Below are positions 16,830-26,378 of a stretch of 64,000 bases of DNA, piece after piece. This DNA comes from DATJMJ01 sp035503915 (GTDB taxonomy: Bacteria; Actinomycetota; Acidimicrobiia; Acidimicrobiales; Palsa-688), in assembly GCA_035503915.1 (NCBI GenBank), contig DATJSU010000049.1, positions 1 through 64,000 on the forward strand, read 5' to 3'. The notes below the pieces were generated by a model, which had not been told where the DNA came from, ran no database searches, and saw only the letters and a list, made by a program, of their open reading frames with translations. The translations under genes and the position numbers were made by a program. The stretch's first letter is position 1, and each line of letters starts with the position of its first letter.

Positions 16830-18164
16830 ATGACGACTAGACCGCGACGCTTCAGCGCTCTGGCTGCAGCAGCGCTCGCCGCTTTCACTTTAAGCAGCTC
16901 GCCCGTTGCCGCGTCGGCAAGCGCCCCGGCCAAGGTAACGGTCAGCTGGTGGACTTGGACTGCCAACCCTAAGGACGTGATCGCAAACTTCGAAAAAGCG
17001 AACCCGAACATCACGGTCCCAACCCCGCCTGACCTCGGCGTAAGCGGTGCAGGCTTCTATGAGAAGTTGACCACCGCATTGGCCGGTGGTACGGCCCCCT
17101 GCGTGACCCAGGTGGAGTACTCGGAGCTCCCGTACTACATCGACGCCCACGACCTCGTCAACATCGCCCAGTACGCCGACCAGTACAAGTCGCTCTACCC
17201 GTCCTGGGTATGGGGGCAAGTCTCACAGGGCACCGGTGTTTACGCGCTCCCGGAGGACATAGGGCCCACCGGGTTCATGTACCAGCCGGCCGTGTACAAG
17301 AAGTACAACCTGGTCGTCCCGACCACTTGGGCCGAGTTCGCTTCGGACGCCGTCGCCCTCCACAAGGCCAATCCCAACATGTACCTCGACTTCTTCTCTC
17401 CCACCGACGAGCACCGCTTGGTGTCGTTGTGGTGGCAGGCCGGCGCGCGGCCCTTCGTGCTCCAGCCCAACGGCTCCTGGAAGATCACGGTGAACGGGCC
17501 GATCGAGGAGAAGGTCACTAATTTCTTCGGCGACTTGGCCCTCAAGGGCGACCTCCTTTTCGATACGGACTTCACCGCGCCGTACGGCCACCACGTCGCC
17601 GATGACGCCTATGCATCTATGGTCGGTACTGCTTGGGGGCCGGGGTACCTGGTCGCCGGCTTCCTACCCAAGGGATCCACCCAAGAATGGGCCGTAGCGC
17701 CGTTGCCTCAGTGGACGCCGGGCGCCCACGCCGAAGGCAGCTGGGGCGGGTCGACCAACGCAGTGACCAAGGACTGCCCCGCCCAGGACATCCCCGCGGC
17801 CGTGAAATTTGCCGCCTTCATCAACAGCTCTCCAAGCGGAATGACAATCGATGAGAAGCCGGCGACGACTACCGGTGGTGGACGCGGCCTCTTCCCAGCT
17901 GCTCTCGCTCGGGCGAAGGTCGCGCAGTTCAACGCACCCGTCCCGAACTTCACCGGCAACGTCAACGCTCAGTTCAACACCTACGCGTCACAAGTCGTCG
18001 AGAACTTCGAGTGGGGCCCCTTTGACGCTGAGCTCTACAACTTCTTCGGCACCGAAATGACAAAGGCTGCTGCTGGCAAGGAAAGCTGGGACCAGGCCTT
18101 GGACAACATAGAGTCTGATCTCGTCAGCTACGCGCGCTCGATCGGGTACTCGGTACAGAGCTAA
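16830..18164 (+). CDS. ABC sugar transporter, substrate-binding protein (module 1)
   Basis: The 444-residue protein has a signal peptide (RPRRFSALAAAALAAFTLSSS) and the two-lobe layout of family 1 solute-binding proteins (MalE-like), including VSWWTWTANPKDVI at the mature N-terminus and a YALPEDIGPTGFMYQ hinge segment. No lipobox Cys is evident, so it may be attached in another way or be secreted. It captures an oligosaccharide outside the membrane and delivers it to the two downstream permeases. AAAGGA and AGGAGG both precede the ATG; the former has the better spacing. It follows the twin-operator promoter. Confidence 0.88.
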   Translation: MTTRPRRFSALAAAALAAFTLSSSPVAASASAPAKVTVSWWTWTANPKDVIANFEKANPNITVPTPPDLGVSGAGFYEKLTTALAGGTAPCVTQVEYSELPYYIDAHDLVNIAQYADQYKSLYPSWVWGQVSQGTGVYALPEDIGPTGFMYQPAVYKKYNLVVPTTWAEFASDAVALHKANPNMYLDFFSPTDEHRLVSLWWQAGARPFVLQPNGSWKITVNGPIEEKVTNFFGDLALKGDLLFDTDFTAPYGHHVADDAYASMVGTAWGPGYLVAGFLPKGSTQEWAVAPLPQWTPGAHAEGSWGGSTNAVTKDCPAQDIPAAVKFAAFINSSPSGMTIDEKPATTTGGGRGLFPAALARAKVAQFNAPVPNFTGNVNAQFNTYASQVVENFEWGPFDAELYNFFGTEMTKAAAGKESWDQALDNIESDLVSYARSIGYSVQS

Positions 18165-18176
18165 GGTCGCAGGCGC

Positions 18177-18230
18177 CGGACGGTCGATGCTGCCTGCGGG
18201 CCGTCCGCGCTCGCGAAGTCGATAGAGCGC
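18177..18230 (+). other. intercistronic hairpins between binding protein and permease
   Basis: CGGACGG (18177-18183) pairs with CCGTCCG (18201-18207), and GCGCTC (18207-18212) pairs with GAGCGC (18225-18230). There is no T-run, so these are better seen as transcript-stabilising or partial-attenuation hairpins, which would keep binding-protein mRNA more abundant than permease mRNA. Confidence 0.4.
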
Positions 18231-18252
18231 GCGAAGAAAGGACAGGAAGGCA

Positions 18253-19224
18253 ATGGCAGTGCGGGGCGCTGAAGAACGTGCCGCGCTGCCGGTGCCTCCT
18301 TCTGCACTAGGCAGGGCCACCCGGGGGAACCAGCGATTGCGCCAGCGGCAGGGCCACTCTGGGCTGGCCATGACGGCTCCGTTCCTCGGCCTGTTTGCCG
18401 TCTTCTTTGCCGGCCCGCTCATTTACTCGATCATCCTCAGCCTTCGCTCCCCATTGACCGGCGCGTATGCCGGCCTCCTTAATTACCGTGCGACCTACCA
18501 CAACGGTGCCTTCTGGGCTGGTGTTGTGCGCATGGCATACTTCGGCGCCATCCAAGTCACGGTAATGATCGGCCTCGCTATCGGCTTGGCGCTGCTGCTC
18601 GATGGCCCGTACTGCCGGGGGAGGAGGATCTTTTCCCTTGTCTACTTCCTGCCGTACGCCGTCCCCGGGGTGATCGCGGCCCTTATGTGGGGCTTTCTTT
18701 TGGAACCAGACTTGGACGTCGCGCTGAAAGTCCCCCACTTGCTCGGGCTGACGAGCAGCCCTTTGCAGCCCCTCGACTATCGCCTTTCCCTGTACTCGAT
18801 CATGCTCATCGTCACTTGGGAGTGGACCGGCTACAACATGACGATCCTGGTTACCAGCTTAAGCAACGTGCCGCGCCAAGTCCTCGAGGCCGCGAAAGTG
18901 GACGGGGCCTCGGAGTTTTCTATTGCGGCTCGCATCAAGCTCCCGATGATCCGGCGCACGATCATGTTCATCACCATCCTTTCCATTATCGGGACTCTCC
19001 AGTTGTTCAACGAGCCTGTGATCCTCAACGAGGTCGCATCCGTTGGCAACGCCTTGACGCCCAACCAGATCATCTACAACACCGCCTTCGCCTTCGGCAA
19101 CGAGCAGACAGCCGCGGCCCAGTCCGTGGTGCTCGCACTCATCACCATCGTCGCCACTATCGCTTTTTACGGGATCGTCAGGACGCGCATGCGCCCCCTC
19201 GCCACTACCAGGAGGGCCAGATGA
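18253..19224 (+). CDS. ABC sugar transporter permease, MalF/UgpA type (module 1)
   Basis: The 323-residue membrane protein has about six transmembrane helices and the MalF-type EAA loop EAAKVDGASEFSIAARIKLP, which docks the ATPase. A hydrophilic N-terminal stretch of about 35 residues precedes the first helix. An AGGAAGG site lies upstream of the ATG. Its stop overlaps the ATG of the next permease (ATGA), as expected for the two halves of one channel. No ATPase gene is present in the cluster. Confidence 0.9.
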   Translation: MAVRGAEERAALPVPPSALGRATRGNQRLRQRQGHSGLAMTAPFLGLFAVFFAGPLIYSIILSLRSPLTGAYAGLLNYRATYHNGAFWAGVVRMAYFGAIQVTVMIGLAIGLALLLDGPYCRGRRIFSLVYFLPYAVPGVIAALMWGFLLEPDLDVALKVPHLLGLTSSPLQPLDYRLSLYSIMLIVTWEWTGYNMTILVTSLSNVPRQVLEAAKVDGASEFSIAARIKLPMIRRTIMFITILSIIGTLQLFNEPVILNEVASVGNALTPNQIIYNTAFAFGNEQTAAAQSVVLALITIVATIAFYGIVRTRMRPLATTRRAR

Positions 19225-20132
19225 CCGCGCCCGCCTGGCACTCGCGTTCCCTGGTCGGCAAGGTCTTTGCGGCACGCCTAGCCACGCGGGCTAAGACCAC
19301 GGCCACGACAGCCCTGCTCGCGGTCGCAGCCGTGTACGTGCTCGTCCCCATCTACTGGCTCGTTGTAGCCTCCTCGAAAAACACGGGCGAACTTTTCTCG
19401 ACCAACACTTTCCTGCCCCCTTCGCACCCGCACTGGTCCACCAACTTCTCCTCGCTGTTCAGCTACGAGAGCGGGGATTACAAGTGGTGGCTCATGAACT
19501 CTTTCATCTACGCTTCGGCGGCGGCCACGCTGGCCACGGCGGTGTCCACGATGTGCGGGTACGGCCTCGCCAAGTACGCGTTCAGCGGCAGGCGGGCGGT
19601 GTTCGGCCTAGTGATGGGTTCGCTCATGGTACCGGGCACTGCCCTCGTGGTACCGCTCTTCCTCCTCGAGCACTACATGGGCCTCACCAACACCTACCAG
19701 GGCGTGATCCTCCCCTTAGCCGTGTACCCCTTCGGGGTGTATTTCATGTCCATCTATGCCGCCGAGGCTGTCCCCGATACCCTCATCGAATCGGCACGGA
19801 TGGACGGTGCCGGCGAGCTCAGGGTGCTCTGGCAGATCGGCCGGCCCATCCTGCTGCCCGGGATGGTGACCCTCTTTTTGCTGTCGTTCATAGGGACTTG
19901 GAACAACTACTTCCTGCCTCTCGTGCTCCTCGGTACCGAGACTCGCTTCCCCCTCACCGTAGGGCTATCGGCTTGGGCGTCCACCCTCAACGAGGCCGGA
20001 GCAGGCCAGCCCCTCTATTCCAACGTGATCCTCGGCTCGCTGGTTTCCGTGCTGCCGATGCTCGTCCTGTTCCCGTTCCTCCAGAAGTACGTAGCACGAG
20101 GGCTGACCTTTGGGGCTGTGACCGGTGAGTGA
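19221..20132 (+). CDS. ABC sugar transporter permease, MalG/UgpE type (module 1)
   Basis: The 303-residue MalG-type permease has roughly six membrane segments and the EAA-like loop IESARMDGAGELRVLWQIGRP. The ATG at 19221 overlaps the previous stop and is preceded by AGGAGGG. It pairs with the upstream MalF-type subunit. The following GH42 gene starts 59 bases later and is likely in the same operon. Confidence 0.9.
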   Translation: MTAPAWHSRSLVGKVFAARLATRAKTTATTALLAVAAVYVLVPIYWLVVASSKNTGELFSTNTFLPPSHPHWSTNFSSLFSYESGDYKWWLMNSFIYASAAATLATAVSTMCGYGLAKYAFSGRRAVFGLVMGSLMVPGTALVVPLFLLEHYMGLTNTYQGVILPLAVYPFGVYFMSIYAAEAVPDTLIESARMDGAGELRVLWQIGRPILLPGMVTLFLLSFIGTWNNYFLPLVLLGTETRFPLTVGLSAWASTLNEAGAGQPLYSNVILGSLVSVLPMLVLFPFLQKYVARGLTFGAVTGE

Positions 20133-20191
20133 GAGCACGAACAACCATAAGGACCAACTGACAAGGCACTTCTGTGCAGGAGCAAATACTG

Positions 20192-22207
20192 ATGAGTAAG
20201 TACATACAATATGGTGGTGACTACAACGCCGAGCAATGGCCACGCGCTGTCTGGGAAGAAGACGTCGCTCTCATGCAGGACGCGGGCGTCAACCTGGTTA
20301 CCGTCGGCGTTTTCTCCTGGGCCCAACTCGAGCGCGACGAGGGCTCGTTCTCCTTTGGTTGGCTTCACGATCTCCTCGACTTGCTCGCGTCAGCCGATAT
20401 CTCAGTAGATTTGGCCACTCCGACCGCGGCCCCTCCCGCGTGGTTGTCCGTCCGGTACCCTGACGTTCTGCCAGTCAACGCGTACGGAGCGCGCTACAGC
20501 CACGGGAGCCGGCAGGCAATTTGTATCTGCAGCCCCGCCTACCGAGGCAAGGCTCGCGACATAGTAACCCGGCTCGCAACCGAAGTCGGTAGCCACGAAG
20601 CCGTCAAGATGTGGCATGTCCACAACGAGTACGCCTGCCATGTCCCATATTGTTATTGTGACAACCATGCGGAAGCTTTTCGGCGCTGGCTCGAGCATCG
20701 CTACGGGTCTCTCGACACCCTCAACGACGCCTGGGGCACCACGTTTTGGAGCCAGACTTACACCGACTTCGGCCAGGTGGTACCGCCGCGCCTGACGGCG
20801 GCATTCGTAAACCCCTCGCTCGACCTCGACTACAAGCGCTTTAGCAGTGAAGCCTTTTTCGAGGAGTTCCTCTTGGAGCGCGCTGTCCTGAAGGAAGCTC
20901 GGCCAGATCTGCCGGTGACGTCGAACTTCATGGGCTTTTTCAAACCTATTGACTACTTCAAGTGGGCCTCTCAAATGGACGTCGTGTCCACCGACAACTA
21001 CCCGGACACGGCCGACCCAGAATGGCCGCTTCAGACCGCAATGCATTACGACCTCGTGCGAGGGCTCAACAAACAGGTCCCGTGGATGGTGATGGAGCAA
21101 ACGCCCTCGAGGGTCACTTGGCATTGCCCGAACGTGCCTAAGCGCCCCGGCCACATGCGCGCGATGAGCTATCAGGCGCTCGCCCGGGGAGCAGGGGGCC
21201 TTATGTTCTTCCAATGGCGCGCTTCGCGATCGGGAGCCGAGAAGTTCCATTCGGCCATGGTCCCCCACTCTGGGACAGCGTCGCCCGTTTGGGCTGAGGT
21301 GGCTGCGTTGGGCAATGAGCTAGCTGCCCTCGAGGACTTTTCAGCATTGCCCGTGGAGGCGAAAGTCGCCGTCCTCTTTTCCTGGCCCAATTGGTGGGCA
21401 CTCGAGGCTCCCTCCCAGCCGGCTGGCGGCCTCACTATCGCCGATCAGCTGACGTGGCTTTACCGCCCGCTGTACGAGGGTGGGGTTACCGTCGACTTTT
21501 GCCACCCCGACGAACCGCTCAACCGCTATGAAGCCGTGATCGTGCCAAGCCTTTACCTCACGAGCGAGCAGCAGGGCGCGAATTTGCGCTCCTATGTCGA
21601 AGCGGGCGGCACTGCTGTGGTCTCCTTCTGGTCGGGGATCGTCGACGAGCGCGATTCGGTCTACCTCGGCCCCTATGGCGGGCCGCTGCGACCGCTCCTC
21701 GGTTGTGATGTCCTGGATGTGGCACCCTTGCCGGTCGGCGAGACACTGCAGCTGCAGTGGGAGGACGGCAGGGAGGGCACGGGAGCTTTTTGGGCCGATG
21801 TTGCGGCGGAGCGCGACGGGCACGTGCTGGCGCGTTACTTGACGGGACCTCTCTCGGGGCGACCTGCGTTGCTCGAGACGAGCTACGGCAGGGGCCGCGC
21901 GTACTACATCGGGTGCCGGCTCGACCATGACACTTTGGCGCGGCTGTACAGCTTCGTGCCTGCTCTGCGGGCTGACGGTGCCATCAAGCGCGCAGGGAGC
22001 GGCATCGAGCGGGCCGTGAGGGTGGGAACGGACAAACGGTACGAGTTCCTGATCAACTACTCAGACGAACAACGTGAAGTGGACGTACTTGACGGCGGCC
22101 TCGACTTGCTGACAGGCACCGTTACGGGGCCGCAGGTGAAGCTGAGGCCGGGGGAAGTGGCCATTGTCCGCCATTCGCACCTATGTGCGGCACCGCAGAG
22201 TTTCTGA
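20192..22207 (+). CDS. GH42 beta-galactosidase
   Basis: The 671-residue enzyme opens with the family 42 signature YGGDYNAEQWP, followed by GVNLVTVGVFSWAQLE. The catalytic acid/base is Glu146 in WHVHNEY and the nucleophile is Glu302 in WMVMEQTPS. Cys residues at about 111/113, 149, 154 and 156 could form the structural zinc site seen in some family members. The trimerisation and C-terminal beta domains are present. GH42 enzymes release terminal beta-D-galactose (some release alpha-L-arabinopyranose). There is no signal peptide, so it acts in the cytoplasm on the oligosaccharide imported by the upstream transporter. The ATG at 20192 has a GCAGGAG site; an in-frame GTG lies at 20174. Confidence 0.9.
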   Translation: MSKYIQYGGDYNAEQWPRAVWEEDVALMQDAGVNLVTVGVFSWAQLERDEGSFSFGWLHDLLDLLASADISVDLATPTAAPPAWLSVRYPDVLPVNAYGARYSHGSRQAICICSPAYRGKARDIVTRLATEVGSHEAVKMWHVHNEYACHVPYCYCDNHAEAFRRWLEHRYGSLDTLNDAWGTTFWSQTYTDFGQVVPPRLTAAFVNPSLDLDYKRFSSEAFFEEFLLERAVLKEARPDLPVTSNFMGFFKPIDYFKWASQMDVVSTDNYPDTADPEWPLQTAMHYDLVRGLNKQVPWMVMEQTPSRVTWHCPNVPKRPGHMRAMSYQALARGAGGLMFFQWRASRSGAEKFHSAMVPHSGTASPVWAEVAALGNELAALEDFSALPVEAKVAVLFSWPNWWALEAPSQPAGGLTIADQLTWLYRPLYEGGVTVDFCHPDEPLNRYEAVIVPSLYLTSEQQGANLRSYVEAGGTAVVSFWSGIVDERDSVYLGPYGGPLRPLLGCDVLDVAPLPVGETLQLQWEDGREGTGAFWADVAAERDGHVLARYLTGPLSGRPALLETSYGRGRAYYIGCRLDHDTLARLYSFVPALRADGAIKRAGSGIERAVRVGTDKRYEFLINYSDEQREVDVLDGGLDLLTGTVTGPQVKLRPGEVAIVRHSHLCAAPQSF

Positions 22208-22396
22208 CCCAATTTGAGACCGTAGCGTGCCAAGTGGGTGCCTTGTTCGGCCGACTGGCTGGCTGCAGCTTCTCCGTGGTGAATGCCTTATCCGCGACTG
22301 GTCCGGGCAGTGGGACGCAGGTGGTTTGCAGTGCTGTCAGTACTTGGCAACGACCCCTCAACCTGCAGGCGTACTGAACGGACCAACTTCCGTTTC

Positions 22397-22410
22397 ATTG
22401 ACGCGTCAAT
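22397..22410. promoter_or_regulatory. perfect palindrome between convergent GH42 and GH31 genes
   Basis: ATTGACGCGTCAAT is a 14-base perfect palindrome with a central CG, like the LacI-type operators in this cluster but of different sequence. It lies in a 260-base gap where two operons converge, so no promoter is needed here. The rest of the gap holds no recognisable gene or T-run terminator. Confidence 0.3.
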
Positions 22411-22467
22411 TATTGCGAGCGCATCGGTCCAGCAGTTGCGCAATCTCACGCAACGAGGAGCCAGGCG

Positions 22468-24438
22468 TTAGCTTCCCCTGACCGGGACACTGGCGCTATC
22501 CCGCAGGAAAAGGGGGATCTGTTGCAGCGGGGCCTCGACGGCCACCTTTGTGCCGCTCGGCATAACTACTCCGGTCCACACGTTTGTCCACTGTGCTCCC
22601 GCCGGGAGGTAAACCTCCCGCTTGCGCCCCCCCTCTTGCAATACTGGCGCCACAAGGAGATCCCGCCCAAACATGAACTGATCGTCGACCTCCCAGGCTC
22701 TCGGGTCCTCGGGGAACTCGACGAGGAGAGGGCGCATGATTGGTACCCCCCTTTCGCTCGTCTCCTTGGCCTGGGCGTGCAGATAGGGCCGCATGCGCTC
22801 GCGCATAAATATATAGTCCTGCAAGATCCCACATGCCTCCTCACCGTACGACCAGATCTCATTTGGCCCTCCGGTCATCTCGGTGCCCATCGTCGAATTC
22901 GGCATTCGGTCGCCATGAATGCGGAAGAGAGGGCAGAAGGCCCCGTACTGGAACCAGCGGACGATCAGTTCCCTGAAGGTTGCGTCCGCGGGGTCGCCTG
23001 CGAAAAAACCCCCGATGTCGGTGGTCCACCAAGGGATGCCACTGAGGGCCATGTTGAGCCCAGCGCGCACTTGCAGCCGTAGTGAACCGAAGGTCGAGGG
23101 TATGTCCCCTGACCAAACTGCCACACCGTAGCGCTGGCTGCCCGCCCAGGCAGATCTGCAAAGAGTCAGGATCTCTGTCTCCCCGCGGTTGGCCATTCCT
23201 TCGTAGAAGGCGCGCGCGTGCTCGCGGGGGTACAGGTTGGCGACCGCGGCCCCTGGGCCGGCCGCGAACCGCAAGTTCGCCGGGAAACTCGGCTTCATCT
23301 CGGGTTCGCAGGCGTCGAGCCAAAAGACCCGTACGCCCAGGTCGTAGTAGTTCTTTCCTACCTGCTCCCAGATGTACTCCCGCGCTCGTGGGTTGGTCGG
23401 GTCGTAGAACGCGACCCCGATCCATTGCCGCAAGCCTCGCTCGGGCCAAGTCGCCTGCAGGGTGGGCCCTCCTTCGCTCGAGACCAAGAGGCCACGCTCG
23501 AGCATTGGTTGGTAGTTCGACGATAGTGGGCTGAGCGAGGGCCAGACCGAGACCATGAGCCTGGTGCCCATGGACTCGAGCTCGGCAACCATTGCCCCGG
23601 GGTCGGGCCACTCCTCGCGGTCAAAGCTCCAGTCACCGAGGTAATGCCAATGGAAAAAGTCACTGACGATGACCGCTAACGGCACACCCCGCCGGTGGTA
23701 CTCGCGGGCAACAGCCAATAGCTCCTCCTGCGTGCGGTACCGGAGCTTGCTTTGCCAAAAGCCGCTGGCCCAAGAGGGAAGCTCGGGCGCGTGCCCGGTC
23801 GCGTCTGCGTAGTGCCCGAGGACCTCGGCGGGGTCTCCCGCGGTTACCCAGTAGTCGATCTGGGTTGCGCTGTCGGCCACCCATCGGGTCCCGTTGGCGG
23901 CCAGCTCGACGCGCCCAACAGCAGGCGAGTTCCACAAGAAGCCGTACCCCCTGTTGGAGACCATGAAGGGCACCGAAACTTCGGCGTTGCGCTGGACGAG
24001 GTCCATGACGAGGCCCTTCTGGTCAAACTGCCCGTGGAGGTGCTGGCCGAGCCCATAAAGCTTTTCGCCATCGTAGGCTTTGAAGCGTTGTTCGATGCGG
24101 TAGTGGCCGTTACCGTTGGGCACGAACAACCTCGGCCCGGGCCACCAGAAGTGCGCCTTCTGCTCGGACAGGAGCTCGCGCCCAGCATCGGAGCGCCAAA
24201 AGCCAACCAAACCCTCCGGCGAGACCTCAGCGCGCAGCTTCCCGTTGACTAACGCGAGGCCATCTCGCCTTGCCCCAGTCGACCCGGCCGGCGCTGGCTC
24301 GATAAGCGCGCCCGGGAGGTCGTCGTCCATTTGTCCCTGGCAGGCCCGCACGCGGATCGAATCTCCGCCCCAGGGTTCGAGGCGCAAGTGCTCGTAGCCT
24401 GACGAGAACTCGACCACCAAGCCCCTATTGTCCAGCAT
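22468..24438 (-). CDS. GH31 glycosidase, alpha-xylosidase-like
   Basis: The 656-residue enzyme has the GH31 layout. An N-terminal beta domain ends near residue 220 and a TIM barrel follows, with nucleophile Asp375 in VFWLDACEPEM, acid/base Asp445 in VWSGDIPSTF and a substrate-binding RIHGDR segment. The WLDxxEPE form of the nucleophile motif is the one I associate with alpha-xylosidases such as Cellvibrio Xyl31A, so alpha-xylosidase is the best guess over alpha-glucosidase. No signal peptide is seen. It is the last gene of the module 2 importer operon, 31 bases after the MalG permease, and should remove alpha-xylose from imported oligosaccharides. AAAGGTG precedes the ATG. Confidence 0.85.
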   Translation of the reverse strand: MLDNRGLVVEFSSGYEHLRLEPWGGDSIRVRACQGQMDDDLPGALIEPAPAGSTGARRDGLALVNGKLRAEVSPEGLVGFWRSDAGRELLSEQKAHFWWPGPRLFVPNGNGHYRIEQRFKAYDGEKLYGLGQHLHGQFDQKGLVMDLVQRNAEVSVPFMVSNRGYGFLWNSPAVGRVELAANGTRWVADSATQIDYWVTAGDPAEVLGHYADATGHAPELPSWASGFWQSKLRYRTQEELLAVAREYHRRGVPLAVIVSDFFHWHYLGDWSFDREEWPDPGAMVAELESMGTRLMVSVWPSLSPLSSNYQPMLERGLLVSSEGGPTLQATWPERGLRQWIGVAFYDPTNPRAREYIWEQVGKNYYDLGVRVFWLDACEPEMKPSFPANLRFAAGPGAAVANLYPREHARAFYEGMANRGETEILTLCRSAWAGSQRYGVAVWSGDIPSTFGSLRLQVRAGLNMALSGIPWWTTDIGGFFAGDPADATFRELIVRWFQYGAFCPLFRIHGDRMPNSTMGTEMTGGPNEIWSYGEEACGILQDYIFMRERMRPYLHAQAKETSERGVPIMRPLLVEFPEDPRAWEVDDQFMFGRDLLVAPVLQEGGRKREVYLPAGAQWTNVWTGVVMPSGTKVAVEAPLQQIPLFLRDSASVPVRGS

Positions 24439-24469
24439 TCTGGCACCTTTCTATGAAGTTGCGAAAATA

Positions 24470-25333
24470 TCAGCCCTTGAGGGCACCGGCACGGAGGCCA
24501 CCCATCACGTACCGCTGCCCGAAGCTCAGGATGAGGCCTGAGGGGACGGCCGCCAAAACGACCGTAGCCAAAACGGGCCCCCAATTGACGGTGTTGTTGG
24601 CGAAGAAGCTGAGAAGACCTTTTGTCAGCGGTGTTACATTGCCGCCGGCAGTTAGGGTGTAGGCATAAAGGAAATCCCCCCAGGCAAAGAGGAACACGAA
24701 AAGACCTGCGGTTATGATCGCGGGTACCGCGAGGGGTGCGACCACAGAGCGGAACGTGCGCCATTCCGAGGCGCCGTCGACATAAGCAGCGTCGGACAGC
24801 TCGACAGGGATCGACCCCATATAAGCGCGTAGTACAAGGGTGGCGAAAGGCATCCCGGTGGTGGAATCTGCGAGGATGAGGCCCGCGATGCTATTGAGAA
24901 GGTGGAAATGTAAGAACAATTTGTAAAAGGCAAGGGTCAAGGATATCCCGGGGACCATCTGGGTAACGAGGAGCACCATGATCGCGACCGATACGATAGC
25001 CCGGCTCTGGAGGTAGCCCAACTTGGTGAGGCCGTAGGAGGCTGGCAGGGCGACACCAATCGAGAGGACGACTGCGCCTAAGGCGATGAGCAGGCTCGTG
25101 ATTATGCTGCCGTGCTCAACGTCGAACGCGACCCTGTAGTTGCTGAAGATGAAATGGCTAGGCACGAGGGACTGTGAGAGAGCTTGAAGCGCGCTCGTCG
25201 GTTCGAAGGAAGTCTCGGCGGTGAAGTAGATGGGGAGCAGCATGAGCCCGGTGATCACCAGCCCCCCGGCAGGGAGCATAAAGCGCCGGGCGTGGCGCCT
25301 CCAGAAAACCCGCATCGTAACGCGCCTGATCAT
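24470..25333 (-). CDS. ABC sugar transporter permease, MalG type (module 2)
   Basis: The 287-residue permease has about six membrane helices and the loop SDAAYVDGASEWRTFRSVVAP that contacts the ATPase. The ATG at 25333 overlaps the stop of the upstream MalF-type gene (ATGA). A basic N-terminus (RRVFWRRHARR type) precedes helix one. It forms the translocation channel with the neighbouring permease. Confidence 0.9.
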   Translation of the reverse strand: MIRRVTMRVFWRRHARRFMLPAGGLVITGLMLLPIYFTAETSFEPTSALQALSQSLVPSHFIFSNYRVAFDVEHGSIITSLLIALGAVVLSIGVALPASYGLTKLGYLQSRAIVSVAIMVLLVTQMVPGISLTLAFYKLFLHFHLLNSIAGLILADSTTGMPFATLVLRAYMGSIPVELSDAAYVDGASEWRTFRSVVAPLAVPAIITAGLFVFLFAWGDFLYAYTLTAGGNVTPLTKGLLSFFANNTVNWGPVLATVVLAAVPSGLILSFGQRYVMGGLRAGALKG

Positions 25334-26346
25334 GCGATGGCCACCTCGCGCCGCGTAGCGCGTATGTAGAAGAAGGCAATGATCATGCAAAAGACGAACA
25401 GCATGTTGGCCACGGCCGCCGCTTGACCAGTCTCGAAGTTCTGGAAGGCGAGCGTATAGACCCAAGTCGACATCAGCTGAGATCCATTGTCAGGCCCACC
25501 GTTGGTCAGCACTATCACCAAGTCAAAAGTCTTTACGGTATAGATGATCCCCAACATGATGACTATGAGCGAGACCGGGCGCAAGAGCGGGACCGTCACG
25601 TAGCGGAACCGCTGCCAGGCGCCGCAGCCGTCGAGCGCCGCAGCTTCCCGGAGCTCGCCGGGGATGTCCTGGAGCCCCGAGTACAGCAGCACGGCGTTGA
25701 AGGGGATCCCGATCCACACGTTGACAAAAGTGATCACGAACATCGCCTTGAAGGACGAGTCGAACCAGAATATAGGGCTGTTGATCAGGTGAAGCGAGTG
25801 CAGGGTCTCGTCGATGATGCCGCCATCGCCGGCGAACATAATAGCGAAAATCGTCCCGCTCGCAATGGGCGGGAACAGCCATGGGATAATTATCAGGCTG
25901 CGGAGGAACCCGGAAAGGAAAAAGCGGCGGTTGAAATAGGAGGCGATGCCGAGGCCGATGGTGAACTGGAAGAAGATCGATGCCACGAGGAAGATGGCGG
26001 TGTCGACCAGGGCTTTACCGGTGACGGGGTCGTGTACCTCTTCGTTGTAGTTGTGGAGCCCGATGAAGGGCCCGCTCTGGGCGATGAACCCCATCTTTTC
26101 CAGGCTCATCGTGACCCCGTAGACCAGCGGGTAGGCGAAAAAGACAACCACATACGCGAGAGAGGGCGCGACGAATGCGAACAGCAATGCTTGTCTGCGG
26201 TGCGAGCGCAGCCACTGCCGTGCCCGCTTTGGCCCACCGTCTCGCAGAGCGGCCAAGCGGGCCTCGGCGAGCGCCTCGTCGGCGCCCACCGTGGCCCGCA
26301 CTGACCACGTTGCCTTTCGCTCAGGAGGGGGCTCTTCGCGCGGCAA
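25330..26346 (-). CDS. ABC sugar transporter permease, MalF type (module 2)
   Basis: The 338-residue permease starts with a charged cytoplasmic stretch of about 50 residues. About six helices follow, with the EAA loop REAALDGCGAWQRFRYVTVP. The assigned TTG start at 26346 has a GAGGTG site 9 bases upstream, but an in-frame GTG about 45 bases further in is a possible alternative. It lies 32 bases after the binding-protein gene and overlaps the MalG gene. Confidence 0.87.
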   Translation of the reverse strand: MPREEPPPERKATWSVRATVGADEALAEARLAALRDGGPKRARQWLRSHRRQALLFAFVAPSLAYVVVFFAYPLVYGVTMSLEKMGFIAQSGPFIGLHNYNEEVHDPVTGKALVDTAIFLVASIFFQFTIGLGIASYFNRRFFLSGFLRSLIIIPWLFPPIASGTIFAIMFAGDGGIIDETLHSLHLINSPIFWFDSSFKAMFVITFVNVWIGIPFNAVLLYSGLQDIPGELREAAALDGCGAWQRFRYVTVPLLRPVSLIVIMLGIIYTVKTFDLVIVLTNGGPDNGSQLMSTWVYTLAFQNFETGQAAAVANMLFVFCMIIAFFYIRATRREVAIA

Positions 26347-26378
26347 CTACCTGCTCACCTCTCGTCAGCTAAGAACGA

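Noticed and set aside
22397..22410. Treating ATTGACGCGTCAAT as a proven operator
   Set aside because: It lies between convergent operons with no promoter nearby; chance palindromes of this length occur, so it is listed only with low confidence.
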